DNA of 20,103 nucleotides, taken from IMG/VR virus record IMGVR_UViG_3300017605_000234, positions 1-20,103 of that record; one strand, written 5' to 3'. The translations under genes and the position numbers were made by a program. Source of the stretch: a virus. Every line of letters begins with the position of its first letter. Positions within the stretch are counted from its first letter, which is position 1. Under the pieces are notes generated by a model, which saw only the letters and a program-made list of their open reading frames with translations, was not told the origin of the DNA and did not search any database. Below are positions 1 to 6,950 of this stretch, piece by piece.

Positions 1-436
1 AAAAAGTAACTGGTAGTTTAGCATATTTCTCTTCTAAAACATCCATTACTTCCTGCATCTCATCGTCACTCAGACTTGCTCCATCTGCTGAGATGATGTG
101 TTTATAAGTCTTCTTCAGGGAAGCTGATAACCTCCTAAGCATCATAACTCTAGCTGATAACTCCCAGTTAAAGTCAAGTAACTCAAATGTAGGTAATCCC
201 TTCTCATCCAAATTATTAGTAAAACATCCCTCAATTATACAGTCTGAGTAAGCTGACTTACCAACAGACGGTCTACCACCAATTGTCATTGTAGAATTCC
301 ATTCTATCCCATCTATCATTGATTTATCCAGCTTCTTGAATCCTGTACGAAGGGACTTAATTCTTCCCTCTTTCCTATCAACAACATACTGAAGAGTCTC
401 ATCAATGACCTCTCTCATTGTTCTAAACTTCGCCAT
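1..436 (-). CDS. DnaB-like replicative helicase, N-terminal part (runs off left edge)
   Basis: The 145 visible codons begin MAKFRTMREVIDETLQ. A TGFKKLDKSMIDG segment (about residues 31-43) leads to a Walker A loop GGRPSVGKSAY (about 53-63). This order, 'TGF..LD....G' followed by a 'GRPS.GKS' P-loop, is typical of the RecA-fold C-terminal domain of DnaB/gp41-type hexameric helicases, which unwind DNA at the fork using NTP. The later FELLDFNWELSARVMMLRRL segment fits the 'SLEMS...R' helix of that family. The protein starts almost directly with the RecA domain, so the usual DnaB N-terminal domain is absent or encoded elsewhere. The start ATG overlaps the stop of the upstream gene (TAATG), indicating translational coupling. 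The Walker B and arginine-finger region lies outside the window. Confidence 0.85.
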   Translation of the reverse strand, partial: MAKFRTMREVIDETLQYVVDRKEGRIKSLRTGFKKLDKSMIDGIEWNSTMTIGGRPSVGKSAYSDCIIEGCFTNNLDEKGLPTFELLDFNWELSARVMMLRRLSASLKKTYKHIISADGASLSDDEMQEVMDVLEEKYAKLPVTF

Positions 437-1047
437 TATACAAACTTCTGTGCAGATTTTCCTGCTGCTACAGTCTCAACTCCGTTCTCAATATCAGTTA
501 CTAAAGGAGAGCCTTCTCCCTGCTTACTGATGTAATACTTCATCAAAGGAAACCAGTTATTCTTCTGGTGACAATCGTCAATATGATTCAGAATCATCTT
601 CTCAATCATATCCATATCCTTCAGTTTATACTTCTGGATACAGGTAAACAATCTTTGAGTAAAATCATCAACTCCATCAATAAAACGATAACTTTTCCTA
701 TCTGTTGGCTTAATCTTAGCCATCATCTGTTGCTTACCAGTCATTTCGAGTATCTTACTCTTACATTTGGTATGCAAATCCCTAGCCCATCCACCAAAAT
801 CAAACTTGGGTGTCTCAACTTCCTCACTCTGAACAATCAGAACAGGATGAATATCAATCACATCGAAAGCTTTGTTAGTTAGGGCTCCTTCTTCTATATA
901 TCCTTTTTTGTTCAGGAGATTGATAAATCCATCAATTCTCCCACTCTTCGGTAACGCATTACCATCCCTAATTGAACATAATACTAGATAATGGTCTAGA
1001 AGTAAACCATTATCCAGTATCTTTTTATATTGCTCTAGTGAAATCAT
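436..1047 (-). CDS. Unrecognised phage protein next to the helicase gene
   Basis: A 203-residue soluble protein with no motif I recognise. It has a helical, charged N-terminus (MISLEQYKKILDNGLLLDHY), a Lys-rich middle and a second helical part with FDFGGWARDL. There is no signal peptide or membrane segment. Its stop overlaps the helicase start (TAATG), and its own start overlaps the gene upstream by an ATGA junction. The coupling suggests a replication accessory role such as helicase loading, but this is only inferred from position. Confidence 0.75.
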   Translation of the reverse strand: MISLEQYKKILDNGLLLDHYLVLCSIRDGNALPKSGRIDGFINLLNKKGYIEEGALTNKAFDVIDIHPVLIVQSEEVETPKFDFGGWARDLHTKCKSKILEMTGKQQMMAKIKPTDRKSYRFIDGVDDFTQRLFTCIQKYKLKDMDMIEKMILNHIDDCHQKNNWFPLMKYYISKQGEGSPLVTDIENGVETVAAGKSAQKFV

Positions 1048-1238
1048 TTCCTTGTTTTTAGATGTACAAAGTTACCATCAATTTCGAACCCGTCCAAAAC
1101 AAATTTAGTGAATCGAGGATATTCCTTTCGTAAGAAGCGTATAACTGCCTGTCCATCACCATTTACGTGCACTAATTCTCTTTTTCCTGTCTTGTAGTCT
1201 GTGACCTCATAGACGCTTACTATTACATTTTTACTCAT
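1044..1238 (-). CDS. Small hypothetical protein (64 aa)
   Basis: A basic, compact 64-residue protein (MSKNVIVSVYEVTDYKTGKR...) with alternating hydrophobic residues that suggest a small beta-rich fold. No family is recognised. It is coupled by ATGA overlaps on both sides (1044-1047 and 1235-1238), which is strong evidence that it is a real gene in the same operon. Confidence 0.65.
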   Translation of the reverse strand: MSKNVIVSVYEVTDYKTGKRELVHVNGDGQAVIRFLRKEYPRFTKFVLDGFEIDGNFVHLKTRK

Positions 1239-1666
1239 ATTATTTCTTTTTCAGTTTCATAAGGGTACTTTTCATCCCAATAAACATTCCCCTTCTTGTT
1301 ATTACACGGATTACATGCTACACGCAGATTGTCCTCATCCATACCAAATAAGGCAGGATTGACTGATTTGGGTATAAAATGGTCTGCTGTAGCCATATTC
1401 TTCTTGTTTCCAGCAAATTCCTTCCAATGATATATCCTTAAATTCTTCTTCCCACAATAGACACAATGCAATGAACCATACTTAGCCTTCATCTTTCTCA
1501 AGAAGTAAGTATTGAAAAGTAACTGTTCAAAACGGGGTGACTTTTCTAGTAATCTGTATTGTTCTAGGAGGAGATGGTGACTGCCTAATGTACCCGGAGT
1601 AGGATTGTCCTCCACTGTATAAATAACCTTCACCCCTCTCCTATTACTCCGGATAATTTTCTGCAT
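1235..1666 (-). CDS. HNH endonuclease
   Basis: A 143-residue protein with a zinc-binding HNH domain in its C-terminal half. Visible features are the first Cys pair in HCVYCGKKNL, the catalytic-type ADHFIPKS, and N-L-R-V-A-C-N-P-C-N-N-K-K-G, which gives the second Cys pair and the terminal Asn/Lys. The family nicks or cuts DNA with one metal ion. The N-terminal 75 residues lack a recognisable DNA-binding domain. It could be a free-standing homing endonuclease or an operon-resident nuclease used in replication or host DNA degradation. It sits inside a tightly coupled gene run, with the stop overlapping the next gene by ATGA. Confidence 0.85.
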   Translation of the reverse strand: MQKIIRSNRRGVKVIYTVEDNPTPGTLGSHHLLLEQYRLLEKSPRFEQLLFNTYFLRKMKAKYGSLHCVYCGKKNLRIYHWKEFAGNKKNMATADHFIPKSVNPALFGMDEDNLRVACNPCNNKKGNVYWDEKYPYETEKEII

Positions 1667-1667
1667 C

Positions 1668-2390
1668 TTAAAGTTTTAGGTGCTTCTTAGCATTAGCTAA
1701 GTATTCTTTTATATTCTTTGCTCCCGTCGGATTGGCAGAGTGAACTGAGCATTCTGGCAAGGGTAACTTTTCATAGTCACAGAATTCAACCAACCATTTA
1801 GCTGCGTGAAGTCCTGTTTTCTCCTTATTTAGATATGCATCATAATCAAACTCTTCCTCACCAGCAGGAACTATCAGCCTACTATCATCCTTATAGTGAT
1901 GAACATCACCTAAGTCGTGGTCAAAAGAGACCATATCAGGTAAACCATTATTCAAAATCCAGTTAGTAAACTCTTCGAAGCTTCTAACAATACACCACCA
2001 ATTCTTTCTGTAGGCAACACGAGCCTCAACAGGATATACTCCATTAGCTACTACAGCTGGAGTTCTTTCTGGTCTATCATCTAGGAATAAGCAGACTTTA
2101 CCACCTATTCTTCTGACAGTATCCCAATGCCCTCTTTCTGCCTCATCCCAAGTTCTATATCTTTCAGTATATCCATCATGTTCACCTCCAAACACCATAG
2201 TTTCAAATAAAACTGGTTGATGTGCTGTGAGAGAATGATTCATACCAAGAAATACAGTGGAGACTACTATTTCTCCTTGAATCCATGTAGCAACTCCTCT
2301 ATCTACCTTTTCGAACCACATAGCCCATTTGACTATATCCTCTTCTGGTACGGGATTTCTATTCTCGTCCAGTATGTAATTAAATACCAT
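1668..2390 (-). CDS. Phage protein with C-terminal cyclic-phosphate-processing receiver (cREC) domain
   Basis: A 240-residue protein with two parts. Residues 1 to about 95 (DENRNPVPEEDIVKWAMWFE, VSTVFLGMNHS, LFETMVFGG, RYRTWDEAERGH) resemble a domain I know as common in phage hypothetical proteins. Residues from about 98 match the receiver-like cREC family: LFLDDRPERTP (acidic pair), MVSFDHDLGD (Asp-His-Asp), EKTGLHAAKWL and SVHSANPTGAKNIKEYL. Known biology: cREC domains are proposed to act on cyclic or otherwise processed nucleotide phosphates in conflict systems. All acidic and His residues of the presumed active site appear present, so it is likely active. It follows a small membrane-protein gene with a TAATG overlap. 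Confidence 0.75.
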   Translation of the reverse strand: MVFNYILDENRNPVPEEDIVKWAMWFEKVDRGVATWIQGEIVVSTVFLGMNHSLTAHQPVLFETMVFGGEHDGYTERYRTWDEAERGHWDTVRRIGGKVCLFLDDRPERTPAVVANGVYPVEARVAYRKNWWCIVRSFEEFTNWILNNGLPDMVSFDHDLGDVHHYKDDSRLIVPAGEEEFDYDAYLNKEKTGLHAAKWLVEFCDYEKLPLPECSVHSANPTGAKNIKEYLANAKKHLKL

Positions 2391-2569
2391 TAGTTCAACT
2401 TTTTAATTATGGCCTCGGTAGCTTTATTACTAGCTTTGCTAGCAGCTTTATTTACTATACTAGTTAGCGCATTAACTGTGCCAACTTTCAAACCTATGAT
2501 GAAACCGACACCTCCTCCTATAAGAAGGAATACTATCGAACAAATTATTGCTATCATATGCTTTTTCAT
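2390..2569 (-). CDS. Small single-pass membrane protein (59 aa)
   Basis: A 59-codon frame starting MKKHMIAIICSIVFLLIGGG with a glycine-rich hydrophobic helix over about residues 5-27, followed by an Ala/Lys/Ser amphipathic tail (NKAASKASNKATEAIIKK). This is likely a short inner-membrane protein with a cytoplasmic or amphipathic C-terminus. Its stop overlaps the cREC gene start (TAATG) and its start overlaps the upstream frame (ATGA). No function is known. Confidence 0.65.
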   Translation of the reverse strand: MKKHMIAIICSIVFLLIGGGVGFIIGLKVGTVNALTSIVNKAASKASNKATEAIIKKLN

Positions 2570-2667
2570 TTTCGTTTTTTAAAGATTACACCCTTCCTAG
2601 GGTCAAATGCAAAGAACCCATCTAGTTTTGGGATACTATTAGCCTCAGTGATTAAGGTATGAACCAT
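2566..2667 (-). CDS. Very small hypothetical protein (33 aa)
   Basis: The frame ending at 2566 in an ATGA overlap with the 59-aa gene can start at an ATG at 2667, seven bases after the ATP-grasp stop. This gives MVHTLITEANSIPKLDGFF...KKRK. An in-frame ATG at 2733 would extend it but overlap the ATP-grasp gene by about 60 bases. A GGAG lies upstream of the 2667 start at a rather long distance. The overlap with the next gene supports translation. Function unknown. Confidence 0.45.
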   Translation of the reverse strand: MVHTLITEANSIPKLDGFFAFDPRKGVIFKKRK

Positions 2668-2674
2668 ACCGTCA

Positions 2675-3520
2675 CTAATTCTCCAGACTACCCTGTTTAG
2701 AATAATCAAGATTCCTTTGATTTTCTTCTTCATTGAATGCTTTTTCAAGTGATTGAATCAATTTACTCATATTTCCATCATAAAATCCGGAACAATTGAG
2801 ACAATTTACCTCAACTACATAGTACTCATCCTGATATAAACATATATCTAGGACAAATGCCTTAGCAGGTTGGTACTTCTTTATCAATTTATTGACAAAA
2901 ATCTCAGCTTCCTGATTATTATCATGGTTTTGATAGTTTACTCTCCTACCAATCTTGTATTGAGACATTGTAGCTATCTTCCCATCGACTATCCAGCAAC
3001 GTATCTCCTGCTGTATCCCATCTTTCAATGGTGCTACTAGCAAAGGAGTTAAACCTTTAATATATTCGAAGGTTGCATTACTGAGCTGGTCTTGACGTTT
3101 ACTGTCCTCAACCCATTCTTTATAGGAATCTCTTGTAAATGTGCCTCCGGAGAATATCTTTGTGTCCTTAGTTGGACGACAAAAGAACGTATAACCTAAT
3201 TTTTCAGGGATATCATCTCCAAATTGGATGACCACACCATCTTTGTTAAGCATATCATCCATCCAGTAGGGAGCATAGACTTCGAAATCATGATTTTCAT
3301 TATATAAACAGCCGGGACTCCAACCCTTCTTAGCTGCTATCTGAGCACCATTGACACTACCAAAGAAGAATACATCCTTTCTATCTGTTTTGACCTCTAA
3401 TTCGTCTGTAAATGGACGAAAAGGTACAGTTTCATGGCCTAGGTTATATCTCTCTAGGTATTCTACAAGAGTATTGTAGTGAAACTCTCTAAACAAGTTC
3501 TCCTGTATTACATAGTACAT
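2675..3520 (-). CDS. ATP-grasp protein of the R2K type
   Basis: A 281-residue protein. The start at 3520 (MYYVIQENLF) is chosen because it forms a TAATG overlap with the upstream stop and has AGGAGG about six bases before it. The body resembles the R2K ATP-grasp families: a FFFGSVNG strand-turn early on, FFCRPTKDTKIFSGG, EIRCWIVDGKIATMSQYK in the middle, and AFVLDICLYQDEYYVVEVNCLNCSGFY near the end, where D and E-x-N would bind Mg-ATP. Known for the family: ATP-dependent carboxylate-amine ligation, often of peptide-like substrates, proposed to modify proteins or tag nucleotides in phage-host conflicts. It stops at TAG followed at once by an in-frame TGA. Confidence 0.75.
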   Translation of the reverse strand: MYYVIQENLFREFHYNTLVEYLERYNLGHETVPFRPFTDELEVKTDRKDVFFFGSVNGAQIAAKKGWSPGCLYNENHDFEVYAPYWMDDMLNKDGVVIQFGDDIPEKLGYTFFCRPTKDTKIFSGGTFTRDSYKEWVEDSKRQDQLSNATFEYIKGLTPLLVAPLKDGIQQEIRCWIVDGKIATMSQYKIGRRVNYQNHDNNQEAEIFVNKLIKKYQPAKAFVLDICLYQDEYYVVEVNCLNCSGFYDGNMSKLIQSLEKAFNEEENQRNLDYSKQGSLEN

Positions 3521-3729
3521 TATGCACCTCCTGCTCTCCATTGGTCAAGAAATTGCTCAAGTTCCTCTCCCTTTAGTTTTAAAGCTTTTATTACACATTG
3601 ATGAGCGTAGTCTTCCATAGCTTCCTCTACCATCTGTCTTCTTGCTCCTTTTTCAGAGATTCTAACCTTAGTTCCAGATAGTTCAGAAGTAGTCTTCTCA
3701 TGTCTTTCTAAGACTTCATTTGCTGTCAT
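3520..3729 (-). CDS. Small helical hypothetical protein (69 aa)
   Basis: A highly charged, all-helical 69-residue protein (TANEVLERHEKTTSELSG..., EEAMEDYAHQCVIKALKLKGEEL). No family is recognised. It carries the AGGAGG ribosome-binding site for the ATP-grasp gene within its last codons and is coupled to it by TAATG. Its start overlaps the upstream gene by ATGA. Confidence 0.65.
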   Translation of the reverse strand: MTANEVLERHEKTTSELSGTKVRISEKGARRQMVEEAMEDYAHQCVIKALKLKGEELEQFLDQWRAGGA

Positions 3730-3932
3730 ACCCTATTTTTAGTGGTGAATAACTGGCTGACCCAGTATATAATCAAAACTATAACACATATAGGCCACCC
3801 TAATAACCATAGAGGTGACAATATCCAACCATCCCCTTCCTCATTTCGAGAGGGTAGTTTTCTGGCATACATATTGATGAGCCAGTAGACGAAACCTATC
3901 GCTAAATAGGTAATTATAAACCAATCTTTCAT
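3726..3932 (-). CDS. Small two-pass membrane protein (68 aa)
   Basis: A 68-residue protein with two hydrophobic helices: about 5-22 (FIITYLAIGFVYWLINMY) and about 36-60 (WILSPLWLLGWPICVIVLII). They are joined by a charged loop, RKLPSRNEEGDG. This is probably an integral inner-membrane hairpin. ATGA overlaps join it to both neighbours. Function unknown; small phage membrane proteins of this kind can be superinfection-exclusion or lysis-timing factors, but nothing here identifies one. Confidence 0.65.
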   Translation of the reverse strand: MKDWFIITYLAIGFVYWLINMYARKLPSRNEEGDGWILSPLWLLGWPICVIVLIIYWVSQLFTTKNRV

Positions 3933-4510
3933 AGTAAATCTTTTTTAAGCCAAGTAGTCTTAGCTGCCTCTTTAATTGTGGGTTTATGCCCAATTTTCTT
4001 ACTTACCTGCTCATAGCTTCTCTGCCATAAGGTATTGACCATCCTTTCAGTCAAATGTTTACTGAAAGCATGAGCTAAATGTAATATGCCGGTAAATCCC
4101 ACCTGTTTAAAGTAACCCAGAGGATTTAACCTACGTGTATACATTAGCATAGGAGTAGGACTCTGCCTAGTAACTACATGACTATCAGGCCCAAAGTACT
4201 GAACCCAAGATGTGTGATATTTACCATCATTTCTAACAGCATTACACATATCTATACGTAACCCTAAACATTCCTCATCTACATCAACCTCATAGAAGGC
4301 TGCGTATGTATCCTTCATATACTTTCTGACCATTTTATTAGTCCAGTCATGAGGGAATTCTATTGAATGAATTAAAGTGTTCGAACTCGTAGTAGTAAAT
4401 GCTCTGTTATGTTTTTCAACAGTCCATCCTATTGATGCTGGCTTCCGGGCAAATAATGTAGCAAAGGTACAACCTGTGTTACCTTGAGCTATCCATTCCA
4501 TATTTGTCAT
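3929..4510 (-). CDS. Unrecognised conserved-looking phage protein (193 aa)
   Basis: A soluble 193-residue protein. The start at 4510 (MTNMEWIAQGNTGCTF) avoids overlap with the upstream lipoprotein gene; an ATG at 4537 would extend it nine codons into that gene, and 4501 is another option. Conserved-looking blocks include GCTFATLFARKP, SWVQYFGPDSHVVTRQSPTPML and GFTGILHLAHAFSKH. I do not recognise the family. Trp, His and Cys placement suggests a folded enzyme-like domain rather than a disordered protein. It is coupled downstream by ATGA to the two-pass membrane protein. Confidence 0.65.
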   Translation of the reverse strand: MTNMEWIAQGNTGCTFATLFARKPASIGWTVEKHNRAFTTTSSNTLIHSIEFPHDWTNKMVRKYMKDTYAAFYEVDVDEECLGLRIDMCNAVRNDGKYHTSWVQYFGPDSHVVTRQSPTPMLMYTRRLNPLGYFKQVGFTGILHLAHAFSKHLTERMVNTLWQRSYEQVSKKIGHKPTIKEAAKTTWLKKDLL

Positions 4511-4520
4511 AATACTAATT

Positions 4521-4724
4521 TTATCTGAGTGTATCACCTACTTTGTATAAATTACAAGGAGCTTCGAAGTAAATACCATCACTTAATCGTGATTGTAAGA
4601 ATACATGACATGAACCACTTCCCTGAATTGGACATTTAGATATTTTGTTCACTATAGGTTTAACTTGTGAACCATCAGTACAGGATAGTAATCCAACTGT
4701 CAATAATATTAATAAATATTTCAT
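4521..4724 (-). CDS. Small lipoprotein (67 aa)
   Basis: The N-terminus MKYLLILLTVGLLSC is a classic lipoprotein signal: a Lys, a hydrophobic stretch and a lipobox ending in Cys15. The mature part (about 52 residues) contains three further Cys residues in ISKCPIQGSGSCHVF and EAPCNLY, suggesting a disulfide-bonded small domain in the periplasm or at the cell surface. Phage-encoded lipoproteins often block superinfection by masking receptors; that role is inference. It is the first gene left of the tRNA, 13 bases away. Confidence 0.7.
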   Translation of the reverse strand: MKYLLILLTVGLLSCTDGSQVKPIVNKISKCPIQGSGSCHVFLQSRLSDGIYFEAPCNLYKVGDTLR

Positions 4725-4737
4725 AAAAATAATTTAG

Positions 4738-4812
4738 TTGCGGGGGCAGGATTCGAACCTGCGTCGTTTAGCTTATGAGACTAAGCTGGAACCATCTCCA
4801 GTCCACCCCACG
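4738..4812 (-). tRNA. tRNA, anticodon probably CAU (Met)
   Basis: On the minus strand a 7-nt acceptor strand CGTGGGG (from 4812) pairs with CCCCGCA, apart from the first pair. The T arm is a perfect GCAGG/CCTGC stem with loop TTCGAAT. The D region holds CTGG/CCAG around a loop containing GG. The anticodon arm TTAGT/GCTAA presents the 7-nt loop CTCATAA, placing CAT at positions 34-36 after U33. An alternative AGCTT/AAGCT stem gives an 8-nt loop, so the anticodon is probable rather than certain. CCA is not encoded. It lies between a coiled-coil gene and the lipoprotein gene. Confidence 0.85.
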
Positions 4813-4818
4813 ATATAA

Positions 4819-4835
4819 AGGGGAATTTCACCCCT
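4819..4835 (-). terminator. Possible weak terminator or processing hairpin before the tRNA
   Basis: On the minus strand AGGGG and CCCCT form a 5-bp hairpin with a 7-nt loop, followed by TTTATAT. It lies directly after the stop of the 210-aa coiled-coil gene and just before the tRNA 5' end. The T-tract is poor, so it could equally be an RNA-processing or spacing hairpin in the tRNA leader. Confidence 0.4.
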
Positions 4836-4841
4836 AATTTC

Positions 4842-5474
4842 TTATCGACCATTTGTCGGTGTAACATTAATAGCACCTACAGATGAAGCCTGTTGTCTTT
4901 TAACACCAGCTTCTCTTTCAGCATTCAATTGTCCTTGAAGAGTCATATTCCACTCTTTAACAGATGCCAACTGAGATTGCAAGTTCTGAATCTGAGCCAA
5001 ATTACCAGCCTCTTTAGCCTGATACTGAGCTTCAGTCAATTTCTTCTCATTCTCAATCTTCCCATTAGCAATACCATTAGCTTTACCAACTTCTGCATTT
5101 ACTTTGTCAGCAAATTTCTGTTCCCATTCAGTAACAGAATTCCTCAAAGTCATGTACTCTTCATCATTAACAGCAACCAAATGATTACTTGTTAAATACT
5201 CATGAGCAAATTTCCTTTCATCAGCTTTGTAAGCTAATCCCAACTCAATTGTTTGTTGAGTCTTTTTATTGGAGTAATCCATCTCCAAATTGTTCAATTT
5301 CTCCTCACTGTCGGCAATCTTCAGTGCTTGCTCATCCATTGTCTCGGTGAGCTTAAGTGCTTGTGTAACAGCATCTTGTAATGCATTCTTTGCCGTTACA
5401 AACTTGTTTGAAGCTGCTCCAATGATAGCTTCTGTCTTAGTGGTTCCTTTTGCTTTGACTTTTGTGTCTGACAT
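4842..5474 (-). CDS. Coiled-coil protein (210 aa)
   Basis: A 210-residue, Ala/Glu/Lys/Gln-rich protein with long heptad-like stretches at about 35-80 (LKLTETMDEQALKIADSEEKLNNLE) and 130-190 (ENEKKLTEAQYQAKEAGNLAQIQ...). A central non-coil part contains EYLTSNHLVAVNDEEYMTLR. There are no signal or membrane segments. The N-terminus is Lys/Thr-rich and the last 20 residues look disordered. A scaffold or filament-like role is possible; no family is recognised. It is followed by a hairpin and a tRNA, and has a 44-base non-coding gap upstream, so it may begin its own transcript. Confidence 0.7.
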   Translation of the reverse strand: MSDTKVKAKGTTKTEAIIGAASNKFVTAKNALQDAVTQALKLTETMDEQALKIADSEEKLNNLEMDYSNKKTQQTIELGLAYKADERKFAHEYLTSNHLVAVNDEEYMTLRNSVTEWEQKFADKVNAEVGKANGIANGKIENEKKLTEAQYQAKEAGNLAQIQNLQSQLASVKEWNMTLQGQLNAEREAGVKRQQASSVGAINVTPTNGR

Positions 5475-5518
5475 TTTTCTTTATTTGAAATTTTAATTAA
5501 TGACGGATTAAAAACGGG

Positions 5519-5857
5519 TCACAGGTGTTTACTAGTAGGTTTTTCTTTTTCAACTTCTTCTAATGAACTCAGCTTCTTATCTATTCTCTCATCTATTTTG
5601 GCTAATAACTCTATCAACCCCATTTCCGGGAATTCTTGATGAAGATAGATAATACCTCGATAAATTACATCTCCAAATTCCTTAATCATACTAATCTTAG
5701 ATGGTTTGTCTGGATTATCAGGATGCTTAGTTTTCTGCTTGACAATAGCTTCCTGAAATTCAGCTAACTCTTCGATAATCTTATGAAAGTTATATTCTTT
5801 ATCATTGTCTGTTGCACAATGATGAATTATCTTCCATCTCTTCTCTTGTATTTTCAT
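5519..5857 (-). CDS. MazG-like nucleotide pyrophosphohydrolase
   Basis: A 112-residue all-alpha protein with the family's metal-binding pattern: EELAEFQEA (an E-E-x-x-E motif, about residues 29-37) and IKEFGDVIYRGIIYL (E-x-x-D, about 59-73). This is the size of single-domain MazG/phage dUTPase-like NTP-PPases, which hydrolyse NTPs or dNTPs to NMP plus pyrophosphate. In phages they are linked to nucleotide-pool control and lowering of (p)ppGpp signalling. The substrate cannot be read from the sequence. The gene is ATGA-coupled to the upstream coiled-coil gene. The C-terminus is a charged helical tail. Confidence 0.85.
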   Translation of the reverse strand: MKIQEKRWKIIHHCATDNDKEYNFHKIIEELAEFQEAIVKQKTKHPDNPDKPSKISMIKEFGDVIYRGIIYLHQEFPEMGLIELLAKIDERIDKKLSSLEEVEKEKPTSKHL

Positions 5858-6099
5858 TCCATGATTTTTTGGATATTGAAGATAACTTTCTCGTTACTTT
5901 GTTGAAGGGTATTCAGCTCACATATATCCTTCTCTATCTGAGCCTTAGCTGTTGCTAACTCCTCAACTGATGTTCTAACATCTTCGTTGATAGAACGTAA
6001 CTCATCTACAGTCTGAGTAAAAACGTTCACAACGTTCTTACTTTTCTCTTGAAGTAATTCTACTCCAGTCTTTTTTGGTTTTTTACTGAATAGTCCCAT
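5854..6099 (-). CDS. Small coiled-coil protein (81 aa)
   Basis: After a basic N-terminus (MGLFSKKPKKTG) the protein is one long amphipathic helix from about residue 15 to the end (QEKSKNVVNVFTQTVDELRS..., AKAQIEKDICELNTLQQSN). An MGLF start could be N-terminally modified or membrane-associated, but no membrane helix is present. It is coupled to the MazG-like gene by an ATGA overlap. Function unknown. Confidence 0.65.
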   Translation of the reverse strand: MGLFSKKPKKTGVELLQEKSKNVVNVFTQTVDELRSINEDVRTSVEELATAKAQIEKDICELNTLQQSNEKVIFNIQKIME

Positions 6100-6104
6100 G
6101 TTTT

Positions 6105-6194
6105 TTAATTTATTTTCTCTTTTTTGTTAGGCCAGACTATCATAGCGATAACTCCACTCCATACTATGATGACGGCAATTATTGATATATCCAT
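6105..6194 (-). CDS. 29-aa single-pass membrane microprotein
   Basis: A 29-codon frame MDISIIAVIIVWSGVIAMIV WPNKKEKIN is a single hydrophobic helix with a charged Lys-rich tail. It has a strong GGAGGAGA site seven bases before the ATG, lying over the end of the upstream Cys-rich gene. Its stop is five bases from the next start. The good ribosome-binding site and fit between neighbours support it as a real microprotein, of unknown function. Confidence 0.6.
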   Translation of the reverse strand: MDISIIAVIIVWSGVIAMIVWPNKKEKIN

Positions 6195-6196
6195 AG

Positions 6197-6406
6197 TTAG
6201 TCTCCTCCACAGCCACTACACCCGGATGAACAACCATCAGCTGAACTGCTACCACATCCGTCAGCATCCCAGCCACTAGCACATCCACCTCCTGATGAGC
6301 CACCTCTGTATTTACTTGATAGGCCAGTATCACTGAGCCACCAAATGAAAAAAATAAGGGCAATTGCCCCAAGTACTATTAGTACTGCTAATAATGTTGA
6401 TGACAT
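6197..6406 (-). CDS. Small membrane protein with Cys/Gly/Ser-rich tail (69 aa)
   Basis: It begins MSSTLLAVLIVLGAIALIFFIWW, one membrane helix over about residues 4-24, followed by a low-complexity tail rich in Gly, Ser and Cys (seven Cys; ends SSGCSGCGGD). An upstream ATG in the same frame at 6643 would add 79 His/Val-rich residues that are only the shadow of the neighbouring gene's repeat, so 6406 is chosen. The domain order matches the 177-aa neighbour: N-terminal anchor plus Cys/Gly/Ser tail. The pair looks like a divergent duplication. The tail may bind metal or form a cross-linked surface patch; this is inference. Confidence 0.7.
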   Translation of the reverse strand: MSSTLLAVLIVLGAIALIFFIWWLSDTGLSSKYRGGSSGGGCASGWDADGCGSSSADGCSSGCSGCGGD

Positions 6407-6416
6407 AAAATTGGTT

Positions 6417-6950
6417 TTAACTACCACAACCTCCTCCACCTCCGCAACCTCCACCACCACCACAAGAGGAACCTCCTCCACATGATGAAGATGATGATGA
6501 GCAAGATGAAGATGAACATGATGAATGTGATGATGAATCACTTGATGAGTGAGATGATGAGTCTGAAGAGCCACATGAGGATACTGCACCTCCACCACAT
6601 GAAGCAGAATGGTCATTTCTTGGTTCTGATGGTGCATCATCACTTAATAATGAACCTGCTATAATTATTGGCAGAATCATATCGTCATTTCGTTGAGGCT
6701 CAACTCTTGTAGTTGTCTCAGGTGTAGTACTCCTATGACCAAATGTATAATGTGGAGTCCTATCCCTTGAAGCAAACATGATTCTGTTGGCTTCTTTCTC
6801 TTGAGCTAATCTATCCTTCTCATTCTTCATGTACTGTTCCCAGTTCTTATCCTGTCTTTGTTGCTCTACCTTTGCTTCTCCTTTATGTACTAGATAAGCA
6901 ATAAATGCCACTACTCCAGCTATAATCAAAGCAATGAAAATTGTTGTCAT
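6417..6950 (-). CDS. Membrane-anchored protein with Ser- and Gly/Cys-rich C-terminus (177 aa)
   Basis: Residues 1-22 (MTTIFIALIIAGVVAFIAYL) form a membrane helix, then comes a charged helical segment (EQQRQDKNWEQYMKNEKDRL) and a Thr/Pro/Arg linker. The last ~65 residues are almost only Ser, Cys and Gly (SSSHSSCSSSSCSS..., GGGGGCGGGGGCGS). The tail resembles those of bacterial membrane proteins with a terminal GGCGG-type patch that neighbour GRDP-like genes. It is ATGA-coupled to exactly such a GRDP-like gene, which supports a joint function. DNA for the tail is a simple triplet repeat and may be length-variable. Confidence 0.75.
   Translation of the reverse strand: MTTIFIALIIAGVVAFIAYLVHKGEAKVEQQRQDKNWEQYMKNEKDRLAQEKEANRIMFASRDRTPHYTFGHRSTTPETTTRVEPQRNDDMILPIIIAGSLLSDDAPSEPRNDHSASCGGGAVSSCGSSDSSSHSSSDSSSHSSCSSSSCSSSSSSCGGGSSCGGGGGCGGGGGCGS

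Noticed and set aside
568-882. Plus-strand 104-aa frame opposite the gene next to the helicase
   Set aside because: It is antisense to a well-supported coupled gene, with no ribosome-binding site or recognisable protein pattern.
6127-6372. 81-aa minus-strand frame overlapping the Cys-rich gene
   Set aside because: It overlaps two better-supported frames and its composition is that of a shifted low-complexity repeat.
6407-6643. N-terminal His/Val-rich extension of the 69-aa Cys-rich membrane protein
   Set aside because: It is the out-of-frame shadow of the Ser/Gly/Cys triplet repeat of the neighbouring 177-aa gene; the membrane helix begins at the ATG at 6406.
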